Shown here: piece by piece, positions 10,601 to 22,060 of the stretch
Layout of the letters: each line of letters opens with the position of its first letter
Position numbering within the stretch: position 1 is the stretch's first letter
DNA from: Macrostomum hystrix
Taxonomy: Eukaryota; Platyhelminthes; Macrostomidae
Assembly: GCA_950097015.1 (NCBI GenBank)
Contig: CATNEN010000001.1
Coordinates: 16,992,501-17,056,500 of the forward strand
Direction of reading: 5' to 3'
Length of the DNA stretch: 64,000 bases
The notes under the pieces: model-generated
What the model saw: only the letters and a program-made list of their open reading frames with translations
Told to the model about the DNA's origin: nothing
Database searches by the model: none
Position numbers and translations under genes: made by a program

Positions 10601-11685
10601 TTTGTCTGCTTAGGTTGCCAGCCAAAAGGTGATAATGTTTGGGGCCAACAGGAAGGGGAGTATTAGCTTATTGAGAGGACCAGTGTAATTTGCATTATGA
10701 ACTTAATGAGGGGATTGTATGAATCGGGAAATTCTGCTTGTGCTTAGTCCCGGAAGGGGGGCTAAAGTTGCTAGTCTATAACTATAATTAAAAGATATTG
10801 TATTAAAGTAAATATTAAGCCTAATATTTAACGATGCAGGAATTTAATCGTCTAATCTTTTCGAATTAGACTTTTGCAGTTAACTTTTGCTCTAACCATT
10901 TATATTTTTTATTTGTAGCAGTGTCCAACTATTCTCTTCATGTTAGTACTTTTAGTTGCACTTAAAGATCTATGTGCTACGCCGTACCCAGACACTGATC
11001 ATAGACAACTGCATACAGGATTTTCATCGCTTGCCCCAGCCTTAAAGAGCCCAGCTCGCTATTAACTACAAAGTCAACCTCCCTAACACATTACGGATTA
11101 GAAAGTAAACAGCAACAGAAAGCTACAAACTCTTCTAGTACTACTGACAGTAGTCGACTTACGAATATTTTAAGCGACCTGAATGTCCTCTCAATTCTCA
11201 AAGAAATATTTTTAAGTGTCAGCCGAGATGAAATATATTTTCTAACGATAGAATTTATTTGCTTAAGTTTTTTAGATGTGGTTTTAACCATTTTCTTAGC
11301 ATTTGTTTCTTCATTTTGCGTAAGTCGTAAGTTTGTAAAATGATGAATGTTCATAAAATACGTATTTCAAAACATATCGGCAACAAAATGATTGAGAAAA
11401 AAATTTTGTAACTAACGATCAATTTTTTAATTTAATCAAATGATTAAACCGGCTGTAGGCTGGTTTACTTCCCATACCATAACCATATTTAGCTAATAAT
11501 TAGAGCCAATAAACTGTATATATAGTTTACAAAAAGCAATCGAATTTACGTGAACTTTAAAATTTCGATATAAATTAATTTTTGCTCAATTCAAAGCAAT
11601 TAGATTGAATCAATAAATGCATTAATTCCTTTGGTTACCTGCAACAAAATTACAGTTTAACTTAAAACAGCAACATTAAAAAATT
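10601..11685. other. Gene-free, AT-rich
   Basis: No gene, RNA or repeat recognised; only short open frames without supporting features. Confidence 0.4.
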
Positions 11686-11758
11686 CGACCCAGGCAGGAC
11701 TCGAACCTGCAATCTTCTGATCCGAAGTCAGACGCCTTATCCATTAGGCCACTGGGCC
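11686..11758 (-). tRNA. tRNA-Arg (anticodon UCG)
   Basis: The 73-nt minus-strand sequence folds as a normal cloverleaf. The acceptor GGCCCAG pairs with CTGGGTC, the anticodon arm is TCTGA-CTTCGGA-TCAGA, and the T arm contains GGTTCGAGTCC. The anticodon TCG reads CGA. Internal A and B boxes are intact, there is no intron, CCA is not encoded, and a T run follows on the minus strand as a Pol III terminator. Confidence 0.97.
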
Positions 11759-13151
11759 TCATAAAGATGGAGTGTTGCATTCTATTTTAAACTTAATTTA
11801 AATGTGAAAATCCACGTCGATCGTCACGTGATGATTTCCGTTTTAACCCAGAAGGCTGATTTTTGTATTGTTTAAAAGTTTAATATTAAATATATTACAT
11901 GTACTATAGATGATTACATGAATGTAACTCATAGTTTTATAGAGAGCGAAAGTTGGTAAAACGAAGTATTATGTCTGTGCTGAACGACTAAAGGCAAAGC
12001 CTAAGCTGATCTGCTGATAGTTAAAATGTTATAGAGGACAATAAGCGTTGCTGATTTTCAAGAAGAGCTGTTAATTTTGGACACAGAAATCGAGCCTGTG
12101 ACTCCTCTCTCTCTCTCTCTTTGAACCGCTCATGCCAAGTGAGGCGGCGCTTGGCGCTACCGAGAAATAAAGGAAAGAGCTGAATTTGCTAAAAAAAACT
12201 AAACGGCCCTTTTTCGGGCCAGTACCGGATAGTGAAAATGAATAATCTGACACTATCTCGTCTAACACTCTCGTCTGGTCTGACGTCTGACACTCTTTAC
12301 GCCCGGTCAGAAATATTGGGTAATATGACAGACGTGATTATTATCTGACAGACATGGTTACTATCTTACTGACGTGGATATCATCTGACTGACATGGATA
12401 TTATGTGACAGTCATTCGCCGCTCTATACAACATGATTAAGTACAAATAGGTATTTCTTTCAAATACTTCATTGCGTAATTGCACAATTTATACATGAGC
12501 GTACATGAAAAGTGTGTATATTTTCCTCAGAAAATCCATATGGATTGTGCACTACAACATACGAGTAGACAGTTTTGCATCTCGCGTTTTTAAAGTACTC
12601 ACTTTAAGCTGAAGCATCGTGCGTGATATGAAAATTCGTTCGGTAACTAAAACCTTGTGAATTTTAAGAACACTGTTTTGTAAAAGACTGTCTGCTATTT
12701 TTTACACAAATGAAGATGACTTTTGAAACATTTAAGAAAGCGAAGTTAGGACAGCGTTTAGACATTTTAATGTGAGGGTATTAAGCAAAAAACCAATAGG
12801 TAGCCAAGCTATTTGATTTAATTGATTTCAGCAGAAAAATAATGCATCTTCGTTACACATGCGTTACTACCGAAAAAATTTACTATATTATTAATATAGA
12901 GGTGCAAAGGTGCAACAACGTCACAGTACAGTACGTTCATGTACATATGCTTCTGTACTTTATCTTTGAGGAAAAAGCGTTGTTTGAATTCTCGCAGTTT
13001 CTCGCGTGCTTATTGCACTCGACTTCAGCTGTGAAATCGCACAGGTGAACTGATGTGCTTAGATACTTGATAATTCAACTAACTACATTTGTTAGGCTTC
13101 GCTGTTTTTTTTCGAAGCCAGTTGCTTAGCAACGTCGATCGTGAACGTCTT
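11759..13151. other. Gene-free stretch with a short imperfect repeat
   Basis: Positions 12287-12415 hold a few imperfect copies of TCTGACAGACATGGTTA-like sequence. A GC hairpin with a T-rich loop lies at 12205-12220. No coding exon is recognised. Confidence 0.4.
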
Positions 13152-14561
13152 TCAGTAGGATACGCGCCTCACCTGCGCATTGGTTGGCACCTGCAACAGG
13201 CAGGTCTTCACGGAGCTCTGCAGCTGCAGCTCGTGAATGTTCGGCTCGCTGCAACGCGGCGTCCTATCGTAGTCGTTCAGCATTGTAGTTAGATCCGGAG
13301 GGCCGCGCCGGCCGCAGGTGAGGAACACTTTGTGAAAGGTCTTCCGAAACTTGGTGGAGAAGCAGGAGTACAGGACAAAGTTGCAAGCCGCATTCACCAG
13401 CAGCAGGAGGTTCACAATGGCGCTCAGGATTGGTTCGTAGCGGCCGCCGGGACATTGCAGGCTCGAGTGCGGCTCGATTGCTTTTCGCAGCGTCACGAAG
13501 GCCGACGGAAGCTGGCACAGGCAGAACACGATGACCACAGCGATCAGCATGACAGTGATCTTCTGCTGCTCAGAGCTCGCCCGGAGCTTCCGATTTCCGC
13601 CATTGCTGCTCGGCGATTGCATCTTTCCGAGAGCCCTGGCGGCCTTCGCAGACGCGCCACCGAAGGCTCGACCAGCGCCGCTGCTTCCTCCGCCACCGCA
13701 GCCGCTGCTGCTTCCGCCGGCGACGCCGATACCGCTGCAGACGCTGGCCCGCGGCGTGGCTGAAGTCAGCACCGGCATCTGTGCGAACTGCTGGGACGGA
13801 CGCGGAGTAGACGAAGGCCGGCGCGGAATGAGTGCCGCGTTGAGCTCCTCTTGCTTCTTCTTGGCCCGGATGACGCTGCCGATTAAGAGGCTGTTGAACA
13901 GGGCCAAGAACACCAACGGGCCGAAGATGAACACCGTTGGGAAGAGGTGGTAGTAGCCGAATTGTTTCATCACCAGATAGGCCGGGGTCTTGTCCAGGTA
14001 GTAAGAGTAAACTAGATTGGCCTCCGCGGAAGCCGTGGCATTTCCCAGGACCTTGCTGGCCACTCGGTATTCTAGAAAGTTCGGAAATGTGAAAACCAGA
14101 GTGGCCAGGAAGATGACAACAATGGTGTGCTTGGCACGCTCCTTGGTGCAGTACTTCCTGCCGAACATCGGCTTGTAGACCACAACCCAGCGCTCGAAGG
14201 TGAAAAAGCAGGTCAGCCAGGTGGCAAAGTTGCTGAACAGATTGGCCAAGGGAAACATGGCCGCCAGCAGGTGATAGAACCAGGCCTGATGACGCACTCC
14301 GGGATAGATTTTCACCGTGATCAGGTAGAACAAAAGCAGGTAGACGACATCCGTGATGGCCAGAGCAGTTAAATAGTAATTAGTTGAGGACGCCATCCAC
14401 TTGCGCGTCAGTACAACAATGTTAACTGAATTGGCAGCGATGCCTAGGAGAGCCAGAACAGGTGTGACGCACAGCAGGAACAGGTGAACCGTCGATCGAA
14501 TGGAAGCCCGTTCGGCTAGCTCGTCCGCTGTCTCATTGGGACACAGACTAGATAGAGACAT
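13152..14561 (-). CDS. Rhodopsin-class neuropeptide GPCR (FMRFamide-receptor/GPR139-like), intronless
   Basis: The frame is intact at 469 residues from the ATG at 14561. Seven hydrophobic segments are visible. TM1 is near residues 27-52 (GIAANSVNIVVL), TM2 has the conserved Asp (LAITDVVYLLLF), and TM3 ends in ERW in place of DRY (FFTFERWVVVYKP). TM4 (IVVIFLATLVFTFP) and TM5 (FGPLVFLALFNSLLIG) follow. TM6 has FCLCQLPSA in place of CWxP, and TM7 has NAACNFVLY in place of NPxxY. The NFxxY form and ERW occur in FMRFamide-type peptide receptors. The N-terminus has one N-glycosylation site (NET). The third intracellular loop is long and Ser/Gly/Ala-rich (about residues 245-330), and a basic helix 8 follows TM7. 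The Cys pair usually linking TM3 to the second extracellular loop is not seen. The ligand is unknown. It probably couples to G proteins at the plasma membrane of neurons or muscle; this is inferred from the family. Confidence 0.93.
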   Translation of the reverse strand: MSLSSLCPNETADELAERASIRSTVHLFLLCVTPVLALLGIAANSVNIVVLTRKWMASSTNYYLTALAITDVVYLLLFYLITVKIYPGVRHQAWFYHLLAAMFPLANLFSNFATWLTCFFTFERWVVVYKPMFGRKYCTKERAKHTIVVIFLATLVFTFPNFLEYRVASKVLGNATASAEANLVYSYYLDKTPAYLVMKQFGYYHLFPTVFIFGPLVFLALFNSLLIGSVIRAKKKQEELNAALIPRRPSSTPRPSQQFAQMPVLTSATPRASVCSGIGVAGGSSSGCGGGGSSGAGRAFGGASAKAARALGKMQSPSSNGGNRKLRASSEQQKITVMLIAVVIVFCLCQLPSAFVTLRKAIEPHSSLQCPGGRYEPILSAIVNLLLLVNAACNFVLYSCFSTKFRKTFHKVFLTCGRRGPPDLTTMLNDYDRTPRCSEPNIHELQLQSSVKTCLLQVPTNAQVRRVSY

Positions 14562-14909
14562 TGCTGCGAGCTGCGAAGTGGGTTTTGAAGATTGAAAGCT
14601 GAAGATTATTATTATTATAAACTGCTAATTTTCTTCTAAAAAACACGTTTAGTGTTACTATGAAAGTACAGAAAGATTATGAAAAGAGGCGAACTTAAAG
14701 CAAACAATTATTCTTCCCAATTTTCACGAGGAAAGACCACGGCGGATTTCAAATGGTATCTCACTGCCAACTTCACAATAGCTTCAAAATCGAAGACCGA
14801 TTTTCGTGACAGTCCACTACAATGATCAAAACCGTCCGACGTCAGCATCGTCGAGATGTTCAGCTATTCTTGTCGAAGACCTTGGTCACGATATTGTAAA
14901 GAATGACTA

Positions 14910-16078
14910 ATCATGAAATGGTAGGATGCTGGGCGTGTCACCGAGTGACTAATCATGAAATGGGAGGATGCTGGGCGTGTCACCGAGTGACTAATCATGA
15001 AATGGGAGGATGCTGGGTGTGTCACCGAGTGACTAATCATGAAATGGGAGGATGCTGGGCGGGTCACCGAGTGACTAATCATGAAATGGGAGGATGCTGG
15101 GCGTGTCACCGAGTGACAAATCATGAAATGGGAGGATGCTGGGCGTGTCACCGAGTGACTAATCATGAAATGGGAGGATGCTGGGCGTGTCACCGAGTGA
15201 CTAATCATGAAATGGGGGGATGCTCGGCGTGTCACCGAGTGACTAATCATGAAATGGGAGGATGCTGGGCGTGTCACCGAGTGACTAATCATGAAATGGG
15301 AGGATGCTCGGCGTGTCACCGAGTGACTAATCATGAAATGGGAGGATGCTGGGCGTGTCACCGAGTGACTAATCATGAAATGGGAGGATGCTCGGCGTGT
15401 CACCGAGTGACTAATCATGAAATGGGAGGATGCTGGGTGTGTCACCGAGTGACTAATCATGAAATGGTAGGATGCTGGGCGTGTCACCGAGTGACTAATC
15501 ATGAAATGGGAGGATGCTGGGCGTGTCACCGAGTGACTAATCATGAAATGGTAGGATGCTGGGCGTGTCACCGAGTGACAAATCATGAAATGGGAGGATG
15601 CTGGGCGTGTCACCGAGTGACTAATCATGAAATGGTAGGATGCTGGGCGTGTCACCGAGTGACTAATCATGAAATGGGAGGATGCTCGGCGTGTCACCGA
15701 GTGACTAATCATGAAATGGTAGGATGCTGGGTGTGTCACCGAGTGACTAATCATGAAATGGTAGGATGCTGGGCGTGTCACCGAGTGACTAATCATGAAA
15801 TGGTAGGATGCTGAGCGTGTCACCGAGTGACTAATCATGAAATGGTAGGATGCTGGGCGTGTCACCGAGTGACTAATCATGAAATGGGAGGATGCTGGGC
15901 GTGTCACCGAGTGACTAATCATGAAATGGTAGGATGCTGGGTGTGTCACCGAGTGACTAATCATGAAATGGGAGGATGCTGGGTGTGTCACCGAGTGACT
16001 AATCATGAAATGGTAGGATGCTGGGTGTGTCACCGAGTGACTAATCATGAAATGGGAGGATGCTGGGTGTGTCAGCGA
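14910..16078 (+). repeat. 42-bp minisatellite, about 28 copies
   Basis: The unit begins GTGACTAATCATGAAATGGG and ends GATGCTGGGCGTGTCACCGA. Because 42 is divisible by 3 and the unit has no stop in two frames, it is open on both strands (14-residue repeats on each). Variants differ at a few positions: GGGAGG or GGTAGG, and GGGCG, GGGTG or CGGCG. Nothing indicates that it is translated. Confidence 0.97.
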
Positions 16079-17082
16079 GTAACTCAGTTCGATTCCTGCT
16101 AGCTTTTGTCGTCAAACAGAAAATGTTTAAATCGGAAAGTGACTCCGATCTTCAATCTTTAACATCGATGAACTGCTCCATCATTATCTGCCTGATTGCA
16201 TTTGACGGGCACGAAATTTACGCAAATTGCAATTTGATACCAAACTCGTCTGCTTCACGACAGAATCTGCAAACTTAAAGGCGTGAGCAGAAATTTGACC
16301 TACTGTGCTCAACCGCCGTGAGTAGCTTGAGCAACAGAATAGGTGAAAGGACGGAGACCAAACCCGACACTTAGCGGATAAGATTAATGATGACAAAATC
16401 CAGTCTAAAATCGTCTTTTAGACTTGGACCTTCTCAGAGACAGACCAAATAAGACCTGTTCAAGGCAGTTATAGATTGAATGATGAAAATGACTGATTCT
16501 GGTCTTGCAGCCCACCTTGAGCAGGTGAAAGATGAGCCTGGAGACTGGCCCCGGTTAGCAAATACGCAGCCTAGCAGAACTCGCACAAAGGGAAGAAGCG
16601 GAAGTCCAGAGAAAAAAATAGGAAGTGCCTCCCCCCCAATCCTTTGGAGGCGGACAGAGAAAGGGGAACGGGTTCGCGTATGCGGAAAGCATTCTCTGTG
16701 AGACTTCGGGGACGAAGAGGCATGGCAGAGACGGCTTATTGAGCTTCTCAGACGTGACGGCCAGGCCTCCCAGTGCCGTTCGACTGAAAACCGATAGTGC
16801 AGAGTCACGAGATGAAGCAATAGGCTGAAGAATGAGCACAGAGGATATGAGCCTTCAAGGGTAAGCGCATAGGCGGCACGAGCCCAGCTTAGCGCTGCAA
16901 ACGGAAACACGAGATGGCAAATATTGAAAGCAACGAGGACACAGAGAGCCATGCAGATAATGTCACCACTATATGCACTCATTTTCCAGCACCCTTGAGG
17001 CTTGCTGCTCAGTGAATCTCGATGCCAATGAATTGTGACAGTGTGTAGGATCTTAGTGTGAGAGTACGAGTACTATCCGAAT
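16079..17082. other. No recognised gene between arrays
   Basis: A 182-codon minus frame (16982-16434) starts with a hydrophobic stretch but has low-complexity Ser/Arg/Leu sequence after that and no family signature. About 60 bp at 16999-17065 (ATGCCAATGAATTGTGACAG...GGATCTTAGTGTGA) recurs at 18318-18378 on the far side of the next array. Confidence 0.35.
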
Positions 17083-18235
17083 GCTGTGATCTCCCCTCTG
17101 TCCTATCTTCTCACCTCTGTCCTCCCTTCTCCCCTCTGTCCTATCTTCTCCCCTCTGTTCTCCCTTCTCCCCTCTGTCCTCCCTTCTCCCCTGTGTCCTC
17201 CCTTCTCCCCTCTGTCCTATCTTCTCCCCTCTGTCCTCCCTTCTCCCCTCTGTCCTATCTTCTCCCCTCTGTTCTCCCTTCTCCCCTCTGTCCTCCCTTC
17301 TCCCCTCTGTCCTCCCTTCTCCCCTGTGTCCTCCCTTCTCCCCTCTGTCCTCCCTTCTCCCCTCTGTCCTACCTTCTCCGCTGTGTCCTCCCTTCTCCCC
17401 TGTGTCCTCCCTTCTCCCCTCTGTCCTATCTTCTCCCCTCTGTCCTCCCTTCTCCCCTCTGTCCTCCCTTCTCCCCTCTGTCCTCCCTTCTCCCCTGTGT
17501 CCTCCCTTCTCCCCTCTGTCCTATCTTCTCCCCTCTGTCCTCCCTTCTCCCCTCTGTCCTATCTTCTCCCCTCTGTTCTCCCTTCTCCCCTCTGTCCTCC
17601 CTTCTCCCCTGTGTCCTCCCTTCTCCCCTGTGTCCTCCCTTCTCCCCTCTGTCCTATCTTCTCCCCTCTGTCCTCCCTTCTCCCCTCTGTCCTATCTTCT
17701 CCCCTCTGTTCTCCCTTCTCCCCTCTGTCCTCCCTTCTCCCCTCTGTCCTCCCTTCTCCCCTCTGTCCTCCCTTCTCCCCTGTGTCCTCCCTTCTCCCCT
17801 CTGTCCTATCTTCTCCCCTCTGTCCTCCCTTCTCCCCTCTGTCCTAGCTTCTCCCCTCTGTCCTCCCTTCTCCCCTCTGTCCTCCCTTCTCCCCTCTGTC
17901 CTCCCTTCTCCCCTCTGTCCTCCCTTCTCCCCTCTGTCCTATCTTCTCCCCTCTGTCCTCCCTTCTCCCCTCTGTCCTATCTTCTCCCCTCTGTCCTCCC
18001 TTCTCCCCTCTGTCCTATCTTCTCCCCTCTGTCCTCCCTTCTCCCCTCTGTCCTATCTTCTCCCCTCTGTCCTCCCTTCTCCCCTCTGTCCTCCCTTCTC
18101 CCCTCTGTCCTCCCTTCTCCCCTCTGTCCTCCCTTCTCCCCTCTGTCCTATCTTCTCCCCTCTGTCCTCCCTTCTCCCCTCTGTCCTCCCTTCTCCCCTC
18201 TGTCCTCCCTTCTCCCCTCTGTCCTCCCTTCTCAC
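17083..18235 (+). repeat. 19-bp pyrimidine-rich minisatellite, about 60 copies
   Basis: The unit is CTCCCTTCTCCCCTCTGTC, with variants CTATCTTCTCC, TGTTCTCCC and CCCTGTGTC. Almost the only purines are one G, and sometimes one A, per unit. All three forward frames are open only because no stop can form. Confidence 0.98.
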
Positions 18236-19095
18236 CTTTCACATTCCTTGTCACCTTTCACATTGAAATAAATTATCGAAGCATTGATTCGATTTTATTT
18301 CTGAAAGGCTTTGCTACTGAGTGAATTCCAATGCCAATGAATTGTGACAGTGTGAAGGATCTTAGTGTGAAAATATTCGCCATCCTGATTGATTAGTGAA
18401 GTAGTGATCAAATTGTGTCGCGCATGACGGCAGACAAATTACTGATCGAAGGAGGGAGACAACGAGTGCTATAATCAAACTCTGGAATCTCACTAGCTGA
18501 CCCTTAGCAGTCTTGTAGTTGGCTGACTTTTCTAGTCGGTCTCATTTCCTATTTGATTCGGCACAGTTTAACACAGAACATGCGCCAATATGTCCTCTAC
18601 CAGATAGGGATCAGGGATTCGTGTGCAGACTGGGAATTCGCTATGCACATTTGATGACGGAAAGCAGGAACCCCGAGAGAAAATCGCGTTGCGACGATGC
18701 CCGTTTCGGCCAAAGCTCGAGCGAACAGCTAATTTGCATAATGGGCTTTGTATTTTTTATCCTCTTAACCGTGTTTCACTTTCTGTTTCCCAGCATTTCT
18801 GCTGCTTTAGTTCAGAAATTTGTCGGATGACCGACAAATTATTTTTTTTGTTTATCCGAGCCTCCCAAACTCTGACTCTCATTGTGATGCGATGCGTCCT
18901 TGGAAGCCGACATCCTTCATATATATGCGACCGCTTTTTTTATGGAAAACGCTCCCCTTCTGTGGGATATTGCTGCTTAACAGAGTTAAAAGTACGTTCA
19001 GTCCATGGACCAGTCCAGGGATTCATGGAATGAGTGATTGAATGAATGACGGAATGAGTGACGGAATGAGCGATTCAGTCTGATTCAGCCCTCGA
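18236..19095. other. No recognised gene between arrays
   Basis: It contains the second copy of the 60-bp flank (18318-18378) and one copy of the palindromic GTCCATGGAC motif (19000-19009). The frame 18519-18830 ends in a hydrophobic stretch but has no other support. Confidence 0.35.
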
Positions 19096-20392
19096 ATTCT
19101 GCCCTCTCTCACCCTCCCATTTTCCCCTCTCTCACCCTCCCATTCTCCCCTCTCTCACCCTCCCATTGTCCCCTCTCTCACCCTCCCATTGTCCCCTCTC
19201 TCACCCTCCCATTCTCTCCTCTTTCACCCTCCCATTGTCCCCTCTCTCACCCTCCCATTCTCCCCTCTCTCACCCTCCCATTCTCCCCTCTCTCACCCTC
19301 CCATTGTCCCCTCTCTCACCCTCCCATTCTCCCCTCTCTCACCCTCCCATTGTCCCCTCTCTCACCCTCACATACTCCCCTCTCTCACCCTCACAAACTC
19401 CCCTCTCTCACCCGCAAATACTCCCCTCTCTCACCCTCACATACTCCCCTCTCTCACCCTCACATACTCCCCTCTCTCACCCTCACATACTCCCCTCTCT
19501 CACCCTCACATACTCCCCTCTCTCACCCTCACATACTCCCCTCTCTCACCCTCACATACTCCCCTCTCTCACCCTCACATACTCTCCTCTCTCACTCTCA
19601 CATACTCCCCTCTCTCACCCTCACATACTCCCCTCTCTCACCCTCACATACTCCCCTCTCTCACCCTCACATACTCCCCTCTCTCACCCTCACATACTCC
19701 CCTCTCTCACCCTCACATACTCCCCTCTCTCACCCTCACATACTCCCCTCTCTCACCCTCACATACTCTCCTCTCTCACCCTCACATACTCCCCTCTCTC
19801 ACCCTCACATACTCCCCTCTCTCACCCTCACATACTCCCCTCTCTCACCCTCACATACTCCCCTCTCTCACCCTCACATACTCTCCTCTCTCACCCTCAC
19901 ATACTCCCCTCTCTCACCCTCCTATTTTCTCCTCTCTCACCCTCACATACTCCCCTCTCTCACCCTCACATACTCTCCTCTCTCACCCTCACATACTCTC
20001 CTCTCTCACCCTCACATACTCCCCTCTCTCACCCTCACATACTCTCCTCTCTCACCCTCACATACTCTCCTCTCTCACCCTCACATACTCCCCTCTCTCA
20101 CCCTCACATACTCCCCTCTCTCACCCTCACATACTCCCCTCTCTCACCCTCACATACTCCCCTCTCTCACCCTCACATACTCCCCTCTCTCACCCTCACA
20201 AACTCCCCTCTCTCACCCTCACAAACTCCCCTCTCTCACCCTCACAAACTCTCCTCTCTCACCCTCACATACTCCCCTCTCTCACCCTCCTATTTTCTCC
20301 TCTCTCACCCTCACATACTCCCCTCTCTCACCCTCACAAACTCCCCTCTCTCACCCTCACAAACTCCCCTCTCACCCGCAAATACTCCCCAA
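19096..20392 (+). repeat. 23-bp pyrimidine-rich minisatellite, about 56 copies
   Basis: The unit is built on CTCCCCTCTCTCACCCTCAC plus ATA. The first dozen copies have CCCATTG or CCCATTC in place of CACATA, so the array has an older variant block at its left end. Other variants (CACAAA, CCTATTTT) form small clusters on the right. Confidence 0.98.
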
Positions 20393-20714
20393 AGGCAAAG
20401 AGAATTGCTGCATGCACCTGAAAAGATCAAGTAGTTTTCAGACCAGCATTAGATGGTGGAGAGCAGGACGGGTTAGCAACATGTGTGATTAATTAACTGG
20501 GCCTGGGCCTACCTGATTGCCTTGGTGCCGGAAATCACATTGAGTGGCCGTTTGCGGGGCAAATCCTGTTCACTATTTACAACCCATGCCTAGTTCCAAT
20601 AAACTTGCACCAGCTATCTAATGACTCTATAGATCCCCACTGCACACTGCACTCGCCAATGCCGTGTCTTAGAGTGCACCCGACGGCGTGTAATTGCAGA
20701 GCTGACTTCACTCT

Positions 20715-21320
20715 CTCCCCCTTCTCCCCTCTGTCCTCCCTTCTCCCCTCTGTCCTCCGTTCTCCCCTCTGTCCTCCCTTCTCCCCTCTGTCCTCCGTTC
20801 TCCCCTCTGTCCTCCGTTCTCCCCTCTGTCCTCCGTTCTCCCCTCTGTCCTCCGTTCTCCCCTCTGTCCTCCCTTCTCCCCTCTGTCCTCCGTTCTCCCC
20901 TCTGTCCTCCGTTCTCCCCTCTGTCCTCCGTTCTCCCCTCTGTCCTCCGTTCTCCCCTCTGTCCTCCGTTCTCCCCTCTGTCCTCCCTTCTCCCCTCTGT
21001 CCTCCCTTCTCCCCTCTGTCCTCCGTTCTCCCCTCTGCCCTCCCTTCTCCCCTCTGTCCTCCCTTCTCCCCTCTCTCCTCCCTTCTCCCCTCTGTCCTCC
21101 GTTCTACCCTCTGTCCTCCGTTCTCCCCTCTGTCCTCCCTTCTCCCCTCTGTCCTCCCTTCTCCCCTCTGCCCTCCCTTCTCCCCTCTGCCCTCCCTTCT
21201 CCCCTCTGTCCTCCCTTCTCCCCTCTGTCCTCCCTTCTCCCCTCTGTCCTCCCTTCTCCCCTCTCTCCCCCTTCTACCCTCTGTTCTCCCTTCTCCCTTC
21301 TCCCCTCTGTTCTCCCCTAA
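20715..21320 (+). repeat. 19-bp pyrimidine-rich minisatellite, second locus
   Basis: The unit CTCCCTTCTCCCCTCTGTC or CTCCGTTCTCCCCTCTGTC is the same as at 17083-18235, but here the CCG variant predominates in the left half. It ends in degenerate CTCTC sequence. Confidence 0.97.
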
Positions 21321-22060
21321 TTTTCTCCTCTAATTTTTGTCCTTTTAGTCTCTCTTATCCTCTCTCCTGGTTCCACAGATCCAATTCCCATAGCTCCCCT
21401 CTTAGCAGGCAAATAATCTATGAGTTTCGCAATCAATCAACAATAAAGCTACCAGCTGTTGCTTGAGTAAGCTCAAATAAACAGATTTTTATTCGATATT
21501 TCGTGTCTGAAATTCAAGTTTTTCTGGCACTTTATTACCTCAACGTTTTTGGGAAGATCAAACAATAGTTGTGTAATTATACTCTTATGCATAAAAAAAT
21601 TCATACAGTATTAATTCCATTGTATTATTGTAACTCGCCATAATTGGGGTTAAATTTATGCTGATAATCGCAATAATTTTCTCTTTTTTAAGGCGAAGCC
21701 CAAATGGCTAGAGTGAAGCAACAGCTGTTTCTATGAATATTCTGCTGCTGCTGCTGCTGCTGCTGCACTTGTACAACTATATAGCTAGACAGAATGCATG
21801 CCTGCATACCAACCAGTCTATTGTCATTTCAGCCCCGGATGGCCCCACTACATAGGTCCGCCAAATTACGAGTATCTCTTCAATTTCTTTCAGTTCGCAT
21901 AAAGATAATTCGAAAAGGTTTCTCTGAATCTCAGTAAAAATGCATTATTTAGGTCTAGAAATAAAATTTTTCGGGATTTCGAAACCTAAATCGTCGAGAT
22001 CAACAAATCAAGCTCTTAATTAAGAGACTATAAAATATAGCATTTTGTATTTTAGGGTGA
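21321..22060. other. Gene-free; short (CTG)n
   Basis: A run of eight CTG/TGC triplets lies at 21742-21766. No coding support is seen for it or for the surrounding AT-rich DNA. Confidence 0.4.

Noticed and set aside
12205-12220. GGCCCTTTTTCGGGCC hairpin resembling a histone mRNA 3' stem-loop
   Set aside because: It lacks the closing U-A pair and the conserved flanks of the histone element, and no histone gene lies upstream.
14864-16048. 394-codon minus-strand frame of 14-residue repeats
   Set aside because: It is the shadow of a 42-bp minisatellite; there is no promoter, signal peptide or non-repeat domain.
16434-16982. 182-codon minus-strand frame with a hydrophobic start
   Set aside because: No recognisable domain, biased composition, sits between arrays, and no splice or promoter context. 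It could be real, but I cannot support it.
17058-18271. Long open frames (up to about 400 codons) in all three forward frames
   Set aside because: They come from a 19-bp pyrimidine unit that cannot form stop codons. The same applies to frames in the 19-20 kb, 20.7 kb, 25.6 kb, 23 kb, 36-37 kb and 54.7 kb arrays.
18519-18830. 103-codon frame with a C-terminal hydrophobic segment (tail-anchor-like)
   Set aside because: No family match, and overlapping frames of similar length exist; the likely explanation is chance.
21742-21766. (CTG)8 run as a possible polyglutamine or polyleucine coding segment
   Set aside because: No open frame extends usefully beyond the run and no exon signals surround it.
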